Source of the DNA: Mesodorylaimus sp. YZB2_4
Taxonomy: Eukaryota; Nematoda; Enoplea; Dorylaimida; Dorylaimidae
Reading direction: 5' to 3'
Assembly (NCBI GenBank): GCA_030248295.1
Contig: JASANH010001374.1
Coordinates: 124,001-188,000 of the forward strand
Length of the DNA stretch: 64,000 bases
Notes under the pieces: generated by a model
The model's database searches: none
What the model was told of the DNA's origin: nothing
The model's input: only the letters and a program-made list of their open reading frames with translations
Translations under genes and position numbers: made by a program
Shown here: positions 51,201 to 61,861 of the stretch, piece by piece
Layout: every line of letters starts with the position of its first letter
Position numbering within the stretch: the stretch's first letter is position 1

Positions 51201-52226
51201 GGAATACAAACTGAATTTGTGGTTGCGCAGGATCGGGATGTAGGTGGTCATGTGACCCCTTTCCATGACCATCGCCTAAACAGGTCCACGTGTCCCTTCA
51301 ACAAACTCTTCAAGTCCAGGTCCGCCGGCCATTTTCCGAGCTTGGAAAACATGACTGCGGGTATCTGTCCCGTCGAAGGTGGTCTTTTTGAGATTGGTTC
51401 TAACCTGGTGGCTAGTGTAGCAAGTACTAGGACCCTAAAAAAATACAAAAAATGAGGATTGTCTGAATACCCTGGTGGGAGTCGAACCCTCTTCGATGCA
51501 TAGGGTACAATAAGAGGCAACACATAGTTGACTGGACCATAATCGCATGGACTTGTTTTAGATACGAAAGCAAAAACTGATGATCGGAAACAAGTGGACG
51601 CGGATTTTGTGTCCTATTCGGGTTTGCCTACTCCACGATGGGCCTATCTGTTGGATATGGACGTTATCAAGGAAAGGAATAAACCAATTCAACCTTTGAA
51701 GAAACCAGAAAAAGCCCCGTTTTTTATTCCGACAATATCCGGCGTGAATCCGACGTTCGATATTGATTCTGAGAAGCGATCGGAGGAACATGCCGGGTCG
51801 AAAAGTCGTGTGTTGGCTGAGGGGCGATTCGAACCGAGATCAGAATTCGCCAAGGCGTTGGAATCGGCGGAAGAAAGTGAGAAGTCGTGTGAGACGGTTT
51901 TAGATTTGCTGAAACGATTGGTACCGGCTGGTGTGGAAATTGAGTTGAGGAATTTGGCTCCGATCAATGGCGGATCGATAGAGTTGATGGGGAAATTTTT
52001 GAGAGTTATTGAAATTCAATTAAGAACGAAACGAGATTTTGAAGTTTGCAATGCGTATTTGGGATTGTTTGTGAAATTGCACAGGGACGTTTTGTGGACG
52101 GAGACGACATTGAAGGAAACAGTGGAGAAAACGAGGAGGGCTCAGCAGGAAAGTTGGACGAGATTGGATGATTTGTTGAATGATACCTTATCATTGGTGC
52201 AGTACTTCAAATCATCTGTGCTTTGA
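45287..52226 (+). CDS. WDR36/UTP21, small-subunit processome WD-repeat protein
   Basis: Six exons join in phase: 45287-45590, 48267-48589, 48847-49334, 49740-50060, 50116-50756 and 51562-52226, giving 913 residues, close to human WDR36. Two WD-repeat propellers occupy about residues 30-690, with blades such as STLKIWEIETGELYGEW, GHAAVWDLEKRKLLNQ, DNSLKMWVFDLSDG, GKLKFWRFEKKKLMHSM and DGTGKVWDLPSSSLVDV. The C-terminal exon is the Utp21 domain, starting DFVSYSGLPTPRWAYLLD and containing LLKRLVPAGVEIELRNL. The yeast homologue acts in the nucleolus in U3-dependent processing of 18S rRNA. The first intron (45591-48266) is 2.7 kb because a Harbinger element sits in it. Other introns carry tRNA-like (48.6 kb, 51.48 kb) and dispersed repeat (50.8 kb) fragments. 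Confidence 0.95.
45797..47560 (+). repeat. Dispersed repeat copy split by a transposon
   Basis: The 5' half is 45797-45899 (ACCAGCATTTCTGTCGGTCG, then AGTCCGGTTGATGTTTC). The 3' half is 47501-47560 (CTACGGTCTCTGCTATCTCT, then GGGTGCGCTGGTCACAC). Together they give the order of the long copies at 34.7 and 36.1 kb, so the copy was whole before the 1.6-kb insertion. Confidence 0.8.
45900..47500 (+). mobile_element. Decayed PIF/Harbinger-type DNA transposon
   Basis: Termini are inverted: AGGCCGTATTCCAGAAGC at the left and, on the other strand from the right, AGGCCGCATTCCAGAAAC. CAG flanks both sides (45897-45899 and 47501-47503), a 3-base target duplication as Harbinger elements make. Inside, plus-strand reading near 46938-47010 gives YNRAHKKTRVRIENTIDKWK, then RHFG, a stop and LHSESRW, the C-terminal signature of Harbinger (DDE_Tnp_4) transposases. 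Frames are broken by stops and shifts, so no active transposase is expected. A 37-base tandem duplication lies near 46378-46450, and imperfect repeats of the type GTTTCCTnnGAGGTC fill both subterminal regions. Confidence 0.82.
50776..50935 (+). repeat. Dispersed repeat family, long copy
   Basis: ATCGTCAACCTCTCCGGTTG, GACTTCGGTCTGTACTATCT and CGCCCGGGTCCGCTGGTTAC, in the last intron of the WDR36 gene. Confidence 0.75.
51465..51515 (-). repeat. tRNA-like SINE fragment (B box)
   Basis: Minus strand reads TGCATCGAAGAGGGTTCGAC then TCCCACCAGGGTATTC, the same family as 14.45 (minus), 27.08 and 29.86 kb. It lies shortly before the last WDR36 exon. Confidence 0.55.
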
Positions 52227-53834
52227 GAGAAGTTTATGAAAAGTGGTTGATTTGGACAGAAAACTTGAGATATGTTTGAGAAAAGTGACGAGTGCTAATG
52301 AGTGACAACTTTTGAATTTGCCGCGCGGGTCGCGAGCTGTCTGCTAGAAACGCGAATTTACGAATTGCGCAATTGGCGCGCGCGGTAGTCTCGTATGGAC
52401 TGGACGGATCCAGGATGACGGCAGGGCCTGTCTCGGTTGGGTTGAATGAACCTTGAATGCGTGAAGGCAGCTGCGCTGGATGAGTGAAAAAGAATTATCG
52501 AGGCAAGGAAATCGCGGTCGAGGTCTTGTTTGTGAGGGTGCGCTCAGTGTGGGCTCGTTTCGTCATCATGTCAATCACAAAGAATGCCGGCTGTTTCGAC
52601 ATGGTCTTCGGCAGCGACGTTTTGGCGCCGGCGGCTGTTGTTCGTTTGAGCTCGAGCTAGGGTTTTCGAAGCCAGCTGATTTGATCTCGTTATTTCGTAG
52701 TCGGTGGTATGTATTGTAAGCTGAGTCGAAAAAGGTCTCATCAAATTTGTTGTCTGCGTCGAGGGATTCCCACGATTTGTATTGTGCCTACCGGTTCCGG
52801 ACGAATAGATAATGAGCGTGGTGAAACCCATTGGGCTTGGATCTGTTTTTAATGATGGAAAGGACGTAGGTGGGCACCTGTAGACCTCGAGGGAGGTGAC
52901 GCGGGTGAGTTCTCGAATTCGTGGTACTGTCCCTGTCTAATGATTTGGGCGCGTTGGATGATTCGGCTTTTGCTCATTTCATCGTCAGCGCTAAGATTCA
53001 TGGTAAAGAAGTTGCCTTTCCGCAATTTTTGGTCAAAATTGATTACTTTGCGGTTCCGCCTCTGCTCTCGGCATCCTCAGATGTTTTCTCGAAATACCGA
53101 CCTGATAGATTCGTTAGCTAGTGTTCAAGTTTCCTTTCGGTTCGCCGTGGAACTTGATGCGGTGACCCGAGAAAAGTGGCGACCTGAAAACTGTTTCTCG
53201 CGTATTCTGGGCCTGGCTGGTAAGAATACACGCGATTGTTTGACTTTTTGCTCGCCCGCATGTTTTTCAGGTGTGGTTTTTCGCAATTACGCCTTTTTCT
53301 TGTTTCTGTTCGTATTGTCGTCATGCATCAGGTATTGTGGAAACCAGTCATCGGGCAATGCGCATATTTTCGCTCAGCCTTTAGGCTAGCGACAATGAGA
53401 AAGCGATGGCGGCGAGCTATAGTTGACGACATATCGGGGTCATTTGCGTGTGTCAATCATTTACCGAGGATAATTGATTGGGGGGGGGGGGGGGCTTCTT
53501 CAGTCTTGTACGCTGTGTGTTGCCATCCGCCCGTTATTTGTGACTGGTGGAATGGGCTGGTCGGTTTTGTAGCAGTGTTTGATTATCGAGGCGACAGGTA
53601 TTTGAATACGATGCGGCTAGTCTACGCTAGTTCGGGTGTGGTCGAGTGTGGGGTAGTCAGCCTTATCTTCGTACGGCATCGCGACGCTAGCTATGACCGT
53701 ATCGGGTTGCTGATCTCAGGCGTGGGAAGTGTTTTGAAGGGACCCTCGCGTAGTCCGAATTGTAATCTTGAACATTGATCAGAAATCGATTAATCATTGG
53801 AGAATATCATTTTAGGAAGAGTAAGCCGCGCGAT
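52227..53834. other. Spacer upstream of the TIF1 gene
   Basis: About 1.6 kb without a supported coding exon. A poly(G) run is at 53480-53494. An acceptor-like TTTTAG just before 53816 suggests the TIF1 gene may have a non-coding first exon in this stretch. Confidence 0.45.
53480..53494 (+). repeat. Poly(G) run, 15 bases
   Basis: Uninterrupted G tract in the spacer upstream of the TIF1 gene. Confidence 0.93.
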
Positions 53835-56800
53835 ATGGCTCAGACGCCGTTTCATTCTGGTGATACTTGGTCGACAGGCTCGGCAGATTTGGCTCAAATG
53901 AGCGCTTGCGTTGGTTGCCGAAGAGCAGTTGGAACGAAAAGATTTCAGTGTCTGCATTCAGTTTGTAATGCGTGTTTTCAACGAAGTTCACTTGGTAAGT
54001 TTTGCACAAAAATTGTTGTGATGCGGGCTCGATTCCCGGTCGGACCTTATGGTTTTCGGTTGATTTCGACCTTGGGTCCAGTATGAACTGAATCGATTTC
54101 GAGCTGATCTCGGTCTTGAATTGATCCCCAAAACAGTGTCATCGGGGGATGCCGTAACTTGTGTCACGCCTCATTGTCTTTGAACTGTCCGTCAGGTTTT
54201 CTTAAGGGGGGGCCTGGCGAGAGAGCAGCGCGCCGACTTCATATGAATTTTGGGGAAATGAGATCAGGAAATGCCAGACAAAGATTTCTCGGCAAAAAAG
54301 TCCAATCGATATCCCCTTCTCTCAGACTGCTGCGTTTGTCGATCCCGGCCCGATCGATAGCCAGTCTTATCATTAGTTTCTAAACTTTGTGGAATTTTAA
54401 ATTTGCTTTTTGAAGTGCTTGGCTGCCGAGTAAACAAACAGGTATTCGTTAGGTAACGTAATGAACTTGGGGTTTTTAGATTTTTCTGGTGCATTATGCC
54501 CGTTGTGCCCCATGGCCACGCCGCTGCATTTGATTGAAGATACCACGATGGCCGAAGTCACTGTTGCCAATTTGATCAGGTAAGAACTGGATATGGTTGT
54601 TCTAGAAGTGCCGTAGGGATGGAAAAGCTTTTCCTTGGCTGGGAGTTGAACCCGTGTAATCAAGTAAAGACGAGACAGCGATGGTGCAGTGGTTCGGAGC
54701 TCTGTCGATTTGTCTTGTCCCTGGGTATCTTTGTGCTCCCAGGGAGGACGGGGGAACTAAAGCTGGTCGAAACCGACCCGCCATTGTCCGAGAAAGTTTC
54801 ACAAGGATAGAAGAAGATGGGATAAGATTAATCGTCACTCAGAGCAAGATCTCAATGCTGGGGGTAGTTTTTGCATTTTAAATTTTCCTGCCGTTTTAAA
54901 TTTGACTATTGACAACGATAATGTACCTCTTTTTGAGATAGTCTGCTGGATACAAAAGAATCAGATGAGAAAGGATCTTCATTTCTTGGACGCCTGAGAA
55001 TAAAAATAGAAACTTGTAAAACCCCTGGTCGGGTGGGTACAGAACGTGTTCAGAGCTCCTGACGCTCGATCCTTGTGCTGTACCCATATAGATGGCCTGG
55101 AAGCACATGGCCTGCTAAAAAACACTTACAAAAACCCATGCAATCTATTAACTGTACCTCATCATCAACAGAGAGCATATGCGTTTCCTTTTCAGATGCG
55201 CTTGCCAAGACAACGTGGTGGCCGAATATTACTGCCATGATTGTGACGAGTTTCTATGCACAGCCTGCAAAGAGGCCCATTCGCGGGTGAGATTGTCCAA
55301 GGATCATGTCATTGATAAGGTATGTTGGCGGACAGGGTATTGATGGGGTGGTAATTTGAGGATGGGAATTGTGTGTTTAGATGAGTGGAATCATCGCCTC
55401 GCCGTCTCCCTCCTTGGCTGTGTGCCCGGTTCATCACGAGGGAATGTCGGTGTATTGCTACCAATGTCAGTCGATGGTGTGCGCCACTTGTATGGCATCG
55501 ATTCATCACGAGCAAGGCCACGAGAAGGCTGATTTCTCGGTAAGAAAGTGGATTCGAGTGAATTGAGTGTAAAGTTAAACCTATTTGGACGATTTCAGAA
55601 TAATGTAACTGCACAGAAAAATTTTTTGGGCGTGGTTGCGAATAAATTGGGTGAAAAAATGGAGGAAATTCGAAAAATGCAGGATGTTATTAATGATCGA
55701 AGGCGAATGATTGGTCAAGTTCGATCATCGGCCATCGAGGATGTTATGAAATCGATACGAATAATAAGCGAGGCTATCAAGACAAGGATTCACGAAATAT
55801 TTAGTGAAATCGATCGGCGATGTCAAAATGAAAAGGAATATTGGAATGAGCGATCGAAAACGATGCACGAAATGATGATGGTGACGGCATACGTAAGTGG
55901 CTGGTCCATTGTCTGGGGGATGCTGACGCATCCATTGAATAGCGGATTAGATGAGGGGTCGAGTGGCCTGCTGTGCTGTTAGGAACGACCGGTAGGACAA
56001 TACTCGTGACAGGTATCGGCCACACGTGTCTCGAGTGCCCATCGGGTGGTGCGTCGAGGACGAGATAAAAGAGTGCCGCTCGATAGGGGCCTGGTGTTTT
56101 ACCGGGGAAGGGATCTCGGACTGAATAGGTGCGGTCTTTTTGTGATTGAGGCACCATTTTAGTTGAAACTGGTTTTTAGATCAAACGATTAGCGACGCTA
56201 GCATCGGAAAAGGAAAAAGATTCGGACGAGATATCGTTGCTGCATTTGTTAAATTTTGCATTTTTAAAGCTAAAATTTGTGAACGAATCGATGGTACGGC
56301 ACGATATGGATCCTCGTTTGAATCAGCCGTTTCTTCAGTTTGCAATTCAATCCCAGAATTTGATACAAGAAGTGGCCAAATTGGGTGTTTTCGATGTGTC
56401 TCCATCGCCCGTTTATTCGAATCAAATGATGAATCCTCGATTTAATAATATGGTGTCGTCCCAACCAGCCGTGGCGTACGCGGCACGTTTTCAAATGCCA
56501 GTCATTCAAGGGTATTCGAATCAGTGTGCACAATATCCTCAGGCTGTGCAGCACCCTTCCTGGCCTGCTGGTGCTCGTTTGAACTCGCCGATCTTCCAAA
56601 CGGGTTATGCGAATAATACGGTTTTTGGATCTTTTGCTGGAAATTATGTTCAACAACGGCCATCGTGTGCTAATTATGTAAGGCCATATCCGAATGTTCA
56701 AATTCCGGTAGCCAGTAATTATCAATATGCTCAAATAATGCAGCAAATTCAAAGTCCTGTGGCTGGGTAAGTTGGGGATTTTGATGAATTGGTTAATCAA

Positions 56801-59800
56801 ATGAAGAAATTATTTTTTAGTCAAATTCAAGTCAATCCGAATGTGGTAAATATTGGGACAGCGCCGACACCGCCTGCCGATGGTCGCCATTCGATAGTTG
56901 TGTCGTCGGTCAGAGTGGCCAGGCAGAATACCCAGGATAAGGTGTTGGCGATACTGAAGGCGGCGACGGCTCGTCAGCCGATGCCACCCAAGACGATGAC
57001 GAAGAAGAATGGTACGAAACAAAAGGGTGCCAATTCGGGTCGATCGATGGTCAAGCATGGGCGGAAAGTGACTGGAGCAAGGCGAGGTGGTGCGAAGGTT
57101 CGTGCTTCCGTGGAGTCGATGGTTGAGGCGGTGGCGAGTGATACTCGTTCGAGCAATAATTACGATCAGGGTAAGTGTGAATCGTTTCAATTGACTGGTG
57201 ATTAATTTGTGATTGGATTTAGGTTTCGTGCGTCAGCCGGTATTGCAGGCTGTGACGGTGTCGATCGCGAATGGTTGCGTGGCCGACGGTGCAGTTGATA
57301 CTTGTCAGCAGCCGACGTAAGTAGTGTTTCTGGTGAGGAGATGCGGTGGTTAGGCCGTTGACGACATGCAAGGTGTAATGTGGTCGTGAGTGCTGCAGTC
57401 CTGTGGGCAAGAGCATGAGATGTCACGAGGTGTGTCCTCTAAGAATTTGCAGGGGCTTCAGGTTACGCTGCTGGTATGATTAGGCATGTCGCGGGGCATC
57501 AGTGGTGTGGAGGCCTCAAAGAAATCAGCAGATAGTCCAGGGGAGGCGTGTACATCACCCGGGGTCCATTCGTGGGGACTTTATAGGGTGAGTGGGCGCT
57601 GGCCTAACGAGGTTGTGCTTGTGTGCATGCAGCTCGGAAAACGTCTCGCTTGTCATGCTGTACCACATCACTATACCCAGATTATGTGCAGTTCAGGGTG
57701 GTAGGACATTGCTCGAAATGATTTATTAGATAAACACTCGCCAGTAAGAGAGAATTCAGCGTGAGAGGCCTCGAGTCGCAAGCCCCTTGCCTATCTGATG
57801 ACTCTGGCATGCACCTTGGGTGGAAGGGGATAAGGTGAGGGCAGTCTTGCTGTGAGCTGGGTCCTGCAGGTTAGTCATACAGTAGAGAAATGCTGTGATT
57901 TTGGATAGCCTTGCTTTTCCTGCCAGCTCTGTGACATGTTCAGGCCAAGGAGACCAAGCTGGCTGTTCTTGTTTTTTTTTCAAAGTTTTTCCGGTTGTAC
58001 CACCCCCCCCCCCCCCGGGACTTGCAACCCGTTTTGCCGATAGCCAGCCAGCAGTTATGATGTGCTAAGCAGGACCGTGAGGTGAACAGGATGGACGGCA
58101 GGTTCCCTCTCTCTGTGTATCTCCACTAGGAGCACCTCCACACGAGGACATCCTGTGCCAACACCACCATTCCAGGATGATACTGGGTGAGAAGGGAGGG
58201 TCCTTCCCGACTGATGGTCAAGGACCAGTTTCCTCTGACAGACAGTACCAGGTGAATCGCCCAGAACCAGGTGTGTAAGGCCAGCGACGGGCTTGCTTAA
58301 GCTGCCGTCCTCAGCAGGAACAGAACTGCGGCGTCTCAGTCTGGACTGCTGGACCCCTGATTCTTACAGCACCCCTGGTCCCCACTGTACTGGGTCCAGG
58401 AGTCCTATGCAACGATCCCCCCAGCAAACATGCATCCGCACATTCATGACCGCCTGCATGCGAGTGTGGCCCTCACCCCCCCGCCCAGAGCCATAGCGTT
58501 CGTTCGGTATCGGGATCGAGACTCGCTCAATCCCGATCGGGATCGGGACAGGATCGGGATTTTGTGAAGAGAGCGCTTTTCATTGGCTATAGATGACCTA
58601 CAATCCACCCTGAGTAGCCAGCAAATTAAAAGCCACAGATTTCCTTTCCTTGGATAATTTTTAGTGCAGTATTTATCATTGCATTAAAAATCAGGCAAGC
58701 GAAGAATCAGTTACAAATTAGCAAACAAATCCCCTCCTTCTCCTCTATCAATTCAATCATCCGCCAAGGTCTCTATATTTTTCCTTCTGAAACATTTTGA
58801 TGGCCATGAGTCAGTCAGTGTCAGTGGCAGAGTCAGTCAGAGTCAGTGTCAAGCAGAATGTCGCCAGCTTCTGCAGCAGGCCCACCATCTAATGATGGCA
58901 AATGCGGGCTGTTACTATATCCAACTGGGCGCAAATCGTACATCAGAAAAAGCAGGACTTGTGCATTTTATGGGAGTAGTTTCATCCGATCATGCCATTA
59001 TCACCCCTGCAGCTCGTTTCCCATACACCAGCCCCATTCCCTGTTGCAATAAAAACATTCTATCACCACAATATTCAGTCCTCAATCCCAAACACTTTTT
59101 ACCAGGATCGGGTTCGGGAGGGGCAATCCCTACCGAAATCGGGATCGGGACCGGGATCCCGAACGAACGCTACAGAGCCAGGTGCGCAAGGCCAGCGACG
59201 GAGTTACTGAACTGCCTTCCTCAGTCGGAACAGAACTGCGGCCTCCCAGTCAGGTTTTCTGTCCCAAGCACTGCGGGACTAACTGAGCCACCTCGGCTCC
59301 GAGAGCAAGCACACTCACCAAACGAATTATAGATTAGAAAATGTTTCTCCTATTTTAGATTGTCGGATTTACATTCGCCAAACGATCGACTCGTTATTGA
59401 TGAATCTGGAATCGAAAGTGCAATAACGATTGAAGATGGTAGCTCGAGGGATGCAGCGAAAAGTAAGGAGAGGATTCCGTTGAAAAGTTTGGGATCATGG
59501 GCGGAGTAGAACGGGCCCAGCACCATTGGAGAAGTAATCCCAGGGATGCGGGTTCGAGTCCCGATTAGGTCTCGTGTTTTTGATGGGTGGTTGCGAGCCA
59601 TTCTGCTATAAATACACTTTTTAGACATCAAGCCAGAACCTGGTAAAGATGGGTCAGATGCGCCAGTTAAAAATGAGGTTATATCAGTGGATGATCTCGA
59701 TGATTATTGCTGCGTATGTGGAACGAGCGATGATCGCCTTGTTCGGGTGTGCAGTACTTGTGGTCGGGTATTTCACGAGAATCATCACGTACCGTCATTT

Positions 59801-61146
59801 CAGGCAGACAGGTGAGTGGGAATGGTTCCTGACTGATACTGGGTCACACGATCATTGGCAGAGGATTGCCGCGGAAGTGGTGTGGTCAGGAATGAGCGGC
59901 GATACGTGTAAGAAGGCCCAGATAGGCTTCATAGGCGTGATAGGCTAGGCTTTAGGGGGCACCACCTGATAAATTTCTGGCCGACCAAGCCTAGGGGATG
60001 TCTACAATTCGTAGCAGACATGGATGTGGCCCACATCCATGCTAGGCTAATACAGCAGCTTACTGCTGGCCATTAATGACCAGCAGTGACCATGGCGAAA
60101 TTCGTCTGTTCACACTCAGAGTGTTCATTGTGGCTTAGCCTCAGCCGCACTTTGTCCTGATAAAATCCTTTGTTGTCCAACTGTCTTTTGTCGGATCGAT
60201 AGTCTGATCGATGTGCGTTTAGTCAATCGAACGAACCGTGGCGCTGCACTTTCTGTGCTGACTTGGAATCGGTCAGGTCGATGGAGTCTGGTGGAGCCAG
60301 GGTTGGCTTGAGTGAATATGAACGCAAGGTAAGTGCGCGAAGTTTGAAGGAAGTGCTGGATGGGAGACATTGAATAATTTTAGGTTTGCGAAAGAATTTT
60401 GTTGGGGTTGTTGACGCACTCGGATTCGATGGTATTCCATGAGCCAGTGGATGAATCGTTCACGGATTATTATCAGAAGATTACGTCGCCCATTGATTTT
60501 TCCACCATTTCTCAAAACTTGGAGGCGGGAAAATATTTGAAATGCGATGAGTTTTTGGCCGATTTAGATCTAGCGTTCAGTAATTGCTACGAGTTCTACA
60601 AGGTACGTAGTGAGGGAATGGGTGGATGGCGTGTCTGAGATTACGGTCCAGGGGGATTCTTGGGTGTCTTCTTTTCCATGTTTGCCTGGCTGGTGGGGTG
60701 TGTCCAGATTGACCTGTTTTTATCGTCCTGATGATCACCCCTCCTGTGATTACTGTAACAGGCTACACGGACGACAGTGTTCCTCTCATTTGGGGGGGGG
60801 GGGGGCTTAGAAAGCCGTTGTCCAACCTGTCAGGTTGATGTTTCCCTGGTCTTTGGCTGCTAGAGTCGAAGCTTGCTGGTCTGCGGTGCTATGCGAGCTC
60901 CTGCATCCTCGCCTAACAATAATGTGTCTCTGGCTGCATCTCATCTGTTTTTAGGATAAGGACCAAGAAGTGCAGTCGGCGTGTGTGTCAGTCAGAAAAT
61001 ACTATCATCTTCTGGTTGGTCAGTATTTGCCAGGATTGACGAATCGCGTTGGTTTGGATCAAATGAAACGGGGTTTATCAAACATTAAAGGCGAAATGGT
61101 GGAGGATGGAGAAAATGAACAAAACAAAAGATCGAGACAGGAATGA
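53835..61146 (+). CDS. TIF1-family (TRIM24/TRIM33/Bonus-like) chromatin regulator
   Basis: Thirteen exons join in phase: 53835-53994, 54480-54579, 55196-55319, 55381-55539, 55599-55892, 56180-56766, 56821-57170, 57223-57316, 59359-59462, 59625-59811, 60223-60328, 60384-60602 and 60955-61146, giving 891 residues. Order: RING (C25-x2-C28, C39-x-H41-x2-C44-x2-C47, C60-x2-C63), B-box 1 (CACQDNVVAEYYCHDCDEF), B-box 2 (CPVHHEGMSVYCYQCQSMVC), coiled coil (about 181-280), a Tyr/Gln/Pro-rich middle, basic stretch, PHD finger (686-729) and bromodomain (about 755-860; SPIDFSTISQNLEAGKY). This full set defines TIF1 proteins, which are ubiquitin/SUMO ligases that read histone tails and repress transcription. 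IKPE at 659-662 is a SUMO consensus just before the PHD. In the PHD the usual HxxC is H708-x2-H711. The 2-kb intron 57317-59358 is packed with repeats. Confidence 0.94.
57365..58295 (+). repeat. 0.9-kb dispersed repeat, copy B
   Basis: Direct copy of 13463-14353, lying in a TIF1 intron. Similarity runs nearly end to end with small indels (for example GGTGGTAGGACATTGCTCGA in both) and includes a poly(C) run at about 58003-58016 at the same relative place. Confidence 0.88.
58494..59172 (+). mobile_element. MITE with TA target duplication
   Basis: TA at 58494-58495 is followed by GCGTTCGTTCGG. The element ends CCGAACGAACGC at 59170, followed by TA at 59171-59172. Next to each end are arrays of ATCGGGATCGGG-type words in opposite orientation. 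The inside has AGTCAGTGTC-type simple repeats (58809-58853) and no conserved open frame. The size (about 0.68 kb) and TA flanks fit a mariner-type non-autonomous element. The flanking sequence on both sides is itself repeat (GCCAGAGC-type and AAGGCCAGCGACGG words). Confidence 0.75.
59176..59310 (-). repeat. tRNA-like dispersed repeat
   Basis: The minus strand begins GAGGTGGCTCAGTTAGTCCC (A-box-like) and continues CTGACTGGGAGGCCGCAGTT and GAGGAAGGCAGTTCAGTAAC. The same order occurs at 14.55-14.67 kb (minus), and a fragment is at 58.27-58.40 kb. Confidence 0.6.
59945..60140. repeat. Cluster of short hairpins in an intron
   Basis: Contains the inverted pairs ATGGATGTGG/CCACATCCAT, CTGCTGGCCATTAATGACCAGCAG-like arms around 60065-60088, and ACACTCAGAGTGT. 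TAGGCTAGGC near the left and GGCTTAGCCT near the right are also roughly inverted. It could be a small MITE; no clear target duplication is seen. Confidence 0.45.
60808..60852 (+). repeat. Dispersed repeat family, short copy beside poly(G)
   Basis: TCCAACCTGTCAGGTTGATG then TTTCC follows a poly(G) run at about 60792-60804, in the last TIF1 intron. Confidence 0.55.
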
Positions 61147-61861
61147 AGGGTGTGATGAGGTCTTGTTTATTGATCTCGAATGGAGATGAATAATTGAAAT
61201 TTCGCCTTTGGTTTTGGTTTTAGTTTTTGCAGGCATGTAGATTCTGTTTTAGTGTTTTTCGCGTTTTTGCAATTTCATCTCGTTTGTTTGCAGCGTTTCA
61301 ATTTATCGATAATTCTTGCCAGCTGCTTTTTTTGTGTTGCATTCCATTAATGTGTTGGCGAAAATATTCTCACGATGACGTACAGTAGATAAAATAAACG
61401 GAGTTACGATGAAAATGGGATTTGAGGTAATGAAGTTTGAATTTGCCGCAAATGCTTGTACCTGAGCATCAAATGGAAGTGTGCGTCTGCATCGAAGCGC
61501 GTCGCGTCCACGGCAAAGCGCGTCCACTTGCTGTTTTGTTTTGTCGGAGCGGACGGGCCGGGCTCGGTGGTCGAAAAAGTTGACTGGGAAAGGGCTTGGC
61601 GTAATCGTAAAACGTGGTAAGTTGAGTATCGTGAAGTTGAATTGGTAGATTTGAAAATAGGTTTGAGTTTAGTAGGTGGTATCTTTGCTTGATTATTAGG
61701 GGCTAATTCTATGAACCTAGGTTTGGAGAAGACAACGACATTTCCGTTTTCACTGTTTTCCGAATGACAACTACGAGAACGTGTTGAGCGATGATTTAAT
61801 TCGTTTTCTTTGGTGCGTTGAAAAAAGTTTTCCTCGAATTGTTTGGTGCGAAGTCGGCGTC
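61147..61861. other. Spacer between TIF1 and kinesin genes, with a poly(A) signal
   Basis: AATAAA at 61393-61398 lies 250 bases after the TIF1 stop and is a reasonable polyadenylation signal. The remainder should contain the 5' flank of the kinesin gene. Confidence 0.5.

Noticed and set aside
52921..53778. Plus frames upstream of TIF1 (66-180 codons)
   Set aside because: They start at weak codons, include a poly(G) run and show no family resemblance.
58892..59332. 146-codon plus frame across the MITE end
   Set aside because: It spans the MITE boundary and the flanking repeat, so it is not a gene.
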